From Smithella sp. UBA2180 (GTDB taxonomy: Bacteria; Desulfobacterota; Syntrophia; Syntrophales; Smithellaceae): 8,764 nt of DNA. Within the stretch, counting starts at the first letter, position 1. The number at the start of each line of letters is the position of its first letter. Shown here piece by piece: positions 6,845 to 8,764 of this stretch. Both the position numbers and the translations under genes were made by a program. The DNA lies in NCBI GenBank assembly GCA_002327415.1, contig DCVU01000098.1, positions 1 through 8,764 on the forward strand, read 5' to 3'. The notes beneath the pieces are model-generated. The model searched no databases. It was not told where the DNA came from and saw only the letters and a program-made list of their open reading frames with translations.

Positions 6845-7900
6845 ATGACAACTAAGACTACATATAAAGACGCGGGTGTGGATATTGATACCGCTAACGA
6901 ATTTGTAGAACGGATTAAACCATCGATAAAAACAACTGCCCGCAAAGAAGTTATTTCCGCTATTGGAGGTTTCGGCGGCCTTTTCCATCTTAATCCGATC
7001 AATTATAAGAATCCGGTGCTGGTTTCTTCCACCGATGGCGTAGGCACTAAACTACGAATCGCTCAATTAGTGGACAAGCATGATACTATTGGCATTGATC
7101 TTGTAGCTATGTCAGTTAATGATGTAGTTGTTCAGGGCGCGGAACCTTTATTTTTCCTTGATTATCTCGCCACCGGGAAAATAGAATTAGAAAAAAGTGT
7201 AAACATTGTTGAAGGAATTACTAAAGGGTGCCGACAGGCCGGATGTACCCTTCTGGGCGGCGAAACAGCGGAAATGCCCGGTTTCTATAAACCAGGCGAA
7301 TATGACCTTGCCGGATTTTGCGTCGGCGTGGTGGAACTGGACAAATTAATTAATGGATCCACTGTTAGCGTCAATGACCATATTATAGGACTCGCCTCCA
7401 GCGGTTTACATAGTAACGGCTTTTCTTTAGCCCGAAAAGTCCTGCTGGAAAAAGGAAATTTAAGCGTTAACGACAAAGTCGCCGGTCTGAATAAAACAAT
7501 TGGTCTGGAGATGCTGGAACCAACTCGAATTTATGTTAAACCCCTGCTGAATCTTTTTAAGAGTTTCAATGTCAAAGGTCTCGTACATATAACCGGCGGC
7601 GGATTTTACGACAATATTCCGCGAATTATTCCTCAATCCTGCCGCGCAGTTATTAATAAAGGCAGTTGGTATATACCTCCTATTTTCAATGTTATTCAGG
7701 AAATAGGCGATATTGAAGAAAAAGAAATGTTTCGTGTTTTTAACATGGGCATAGGAATGATGATCATAGTTGCAGAAAAAGAATGTCAGGCAGTTCTTCA
7801 TAGTTTGGAAATGATGGGCGAGAAAGCTTATCGGATCGGATTCATAGAAAAGAAAGAAGACAAGCGGGAACAGGTTTGTTTTTCTGAAAATCAGGATTAA
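6845..7900 (+). CDS. purM: Phosphoribosylformylglycinamidine cyclo-ligase (AIR synthetase)
   Basis: It closes the imidazole ring, converting FGAM to AIR with ATP, in cytoplasmic de novo purine synthesis. The start at 6845 gives 351 aa, the normal family length, with TYKDAGVDIDTANEFVERIK right after the N-terminus and AGAGG four bases upstream. Motifs are GGFGGLFHL (41-49), PVLVSSTDGVGTKLRIA (57-73), GIDLVAMSVNDVVVQGAEPLFFLDYLATGKI (83-113), GCTLLGGETAEMPGFY (133-148), SSGLHSNGFSLAR, HITGGGFYDNIPR (248-260) and the MGIGM loop (301-305). The longer reading back to 6725 adds 40 residues unlike the family and would begin upstream of the predicted promoter. It is the first gene of a plus-strand operon, four bases before purN. 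Confidence 0.97.
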   Translation: MTTKTTYKDAGVDIDTANEFVERIKPSIKTTARKEVISAIGGFGGLFHLNPINYKNPVLVSSTDGVGTKLRIAQLVDKHDTIGIDLVAMSVNDVVVQGAEPLFFLDYLATGKIELEKSVNIVEGITKGCRQAGCTLLGGETAEMPGFYKPGEYDLAGFCVGVVELDKLINGSTVSVNDHIIGLASSGLHSNGFSLARKVLLEKGNLSVNDKVAGLNKTIGLEMLEPTRIYVKPLLNLFKSFNVKGLVHITGGGFYDNIPRIIPQSCRAVINKGSWYIPPIFNVIQEIGDIEEKEMFRVFNMGIGMMIIVAEKECQAVLHSLEMMGEKAYRIGFIEKKEDKREQVCFSENQD

Positions 7901-7904
7901 ATAT

Positions 7905-8540
7905 ATGGCTGATTTATTGAAACTGGGAGTTTTGATTTCCGGAAATGGTTCCAATTTGCAATCAATTATTGATCATATTGAAAAAGGATCATTAAAAGCA
8001 ATTATCAATATTGTTATCAGTAACAATACTGATGCTTACGGAATCACCAGAGCAAAAAAACACAAAATTCCTGTTGTTATTTTAAAAAACGGAGATTTAA
8101 AAAACAAAGAAGATTTTGATTCGGAATTGGTGAAAACTTTAAAAGACAACGGCATTGAACTGGTTATTTTAGCCGGTTTTATGCGTATTCTTACTCCTGT
8201 ATTTTTGAAAGCTTTTCCCCATAAAATAATGAATATCCACCCTGCCCTGCTTCCATCCTTTCCGGGAATTCACGGACAGAAACAGGCATTGGAATACGGC
8301 GTTAAAATATCCGGATGCACAGTCCATTTTGTTGATGAAGGCGTAGACACCGGACCAATCATAATTCAAAGTGCTGTGCAGGTTTTTGATGACGATACCG
8401 AGGAAACATTAGCCGCAAGAATATTAAAGGAAGAACACCGGATTTATCCGCAGGCAATCCAACTTTTTGCTGAAGGCAAAATTGAAATAAAAGGACGTAA
8501 GGTACTCATTAAAAATGTACGATCTAATTGTCATAGGTGA
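7905..8540 (+). CDS. purN: Phosphoribosylglycinamide formyltransferase (GART)
   Basis: It transfers a formyl group from 10-formyltetrahydrofolate to GAR, an early step of purine synthesis. Its 211 aa match the family. The phosphate-binding loop is LISGNGSNLQSII (10-22). The catalytic triad matches Asn110 and His112 in NIHPALLPSFPG and Asp148 in VDEGVDTGPIIIQ, equivalent to Asn106, His108 and Asp144 of E. coli PurN. GIHGQKQALEYG (121-132) is also typical. The ATG lies four bases after the purM stop, and its AGGA (7893-7896) is inside the last purM codons, so the two are translated as a unit. Its last 26 bases overlap the start of the next gene. Confidence 0.97.
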   Translation: MADLLKLGVLISGNGSNLQSIIDHIEKGSLKAIINIVISNNTDAYGITRAKKHKIPVVILKNGDLKNKEDFDSELVKTLKDNGIELVILAGFMRILTPVFLKAFPHKIMNIHPALLPSFPGIHGQKQALEYGVKISGCTVHFVDEGVDTGPIIIQSAVQVFDDDTEETLAARILKEEHRIYPQAIQLFAEGKIEIKGRKVLIKNVRSNCHR

Positions 8541-8764
8541 TGATCTTTCTTCCCATGTTGCCGCGGCAGTTGCTTCCTGTCAGGGCATCAATACCATACT
8601 GCTGGCAGAAAGCGGCATCGGAGAAACTTGTTCAATTGGAAATTTTGCTTTTAATATTGATCCCACACCTTTAACTGGTTTTGGCGAAAATCAAATATGT
8701 CGTTCCCTTTTGGATAAAGCACGGATTTCCCCTGTCGAAGAGGAGAGCATTTTATTGGACCCTG
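8515..8764 (+). CDS. N-terminus of a flavoprotein-like dinucleotide-binding protein, function unknown (cut by window edge)
   Basis: An open frame of 83 codons runs from ATG at 8515 off the right edge. It begins MYDLIVIGDDLSSHVAAAV, then NTILLAES: a beta-alpha-beta pattern as in FAD/NAD(P)-binding oxidoreductases, with Glu32 at the end of the second strand where the ribose-binding acid sits. The glycine motif is degenerate: only Gly8 remains and GDDLSS stands where GxGxxG is expected. After that, FNIDPTPLTGFGENQ (45-59) is distinctive but I do not recognise it. The start overlaps purN by 26 bases in another frame, and the only ribosome-site candidate (AAGG, 8499-8502) is about 12 bases away, so translation is probably coupled to purN. 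This ATG is the only one after the in-frame stop at 8488-8490. The gene is likely real; its role is open. Confidence 0.7.
   Translation, partial: MYDLIVIGDDLSSHVAAAVASCQGINTILLAESGIGETCSIGNFAFNIDPTPLTGFGENQICRSLLDKARISPVEEESILLDP

Noticed and set aside
7460..7954. A 164-codon minus-strand open frame
   Set aside because: It is antisense to the end of purM and start of purN, both of which carry full conserved motifs; the predicted protein has low-complexity Phe-rich stretches typical of a shadow.

Overview
The window is a moderately AT-rich bacterial chromosome segment carrying housekeeping genes. The gene families point to an anaerobic deltaproteobacterium (Desulfobacterota; Syntrophaceae-like is my guess). 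The main reasons are a phosphoglycerate-mutase-like predicted homoserine kinase placed directly after homoserine dehydrogenase, and a RecG with a long N-terminal extension. The lineage is inferred from family resemblance, not from a marker gene.

Left block, all on the minus strand (about 6587 down to 1). In transcription order it holds recG (ATP-dependent DNA helicase), panE (2-dehydropantoate 2-reductase), a small cupin lipoprotein, hom (homoserine dehydrogenase with an ACT domain) and an ApgM-family enzyme that runs off the left edge. Gaps are 54, 38, about 153 and 34 bases, and I see no intrinsic terminator. The one larger gap, before hom, holds a good sigma70-type promoter (TTGACA, 16-base spacer, TATAGG). 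The hom/apgM pair therefore probably forms its own threonine-pathway unit: Hom makes homoserine from aspartate semialdehyde, and the ApgM-like protein is the likely homoserine kinase.

Centre, 6588-6844. This is a 257-base divergent intergenic region between recG and purM. It has no gene but is rich in dyad symmetry: a 16-base perfect palindrome flanked by a 9-base direct repeat, a nested pair of inverted repeats, and a 12-base palindrome. A purM promoter with a perfect TATAAT lies close to the gene.

Right block, plus strand (6845 to the end). It holds purM (AIR synthetase), purN (GAR formyltransferase) and the start of a third gene that overlaps purN by 26 bases. That third product looks like a dinucleotide-binding flavoprotein-type fold with a degenerate glycine motif; its function is unknown.

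I found no mobile element, CRISPR array, tRNA or rRNA, and no clear novel multi-gene system. The least ordinary items are the overlapping flavoprotein-like gene after purN, the dyad-rich recG-purM spacer, a possible six-codon minicistron that would couple translation into panE, and the ApgM-like gene acting as probable homoserine kinase.
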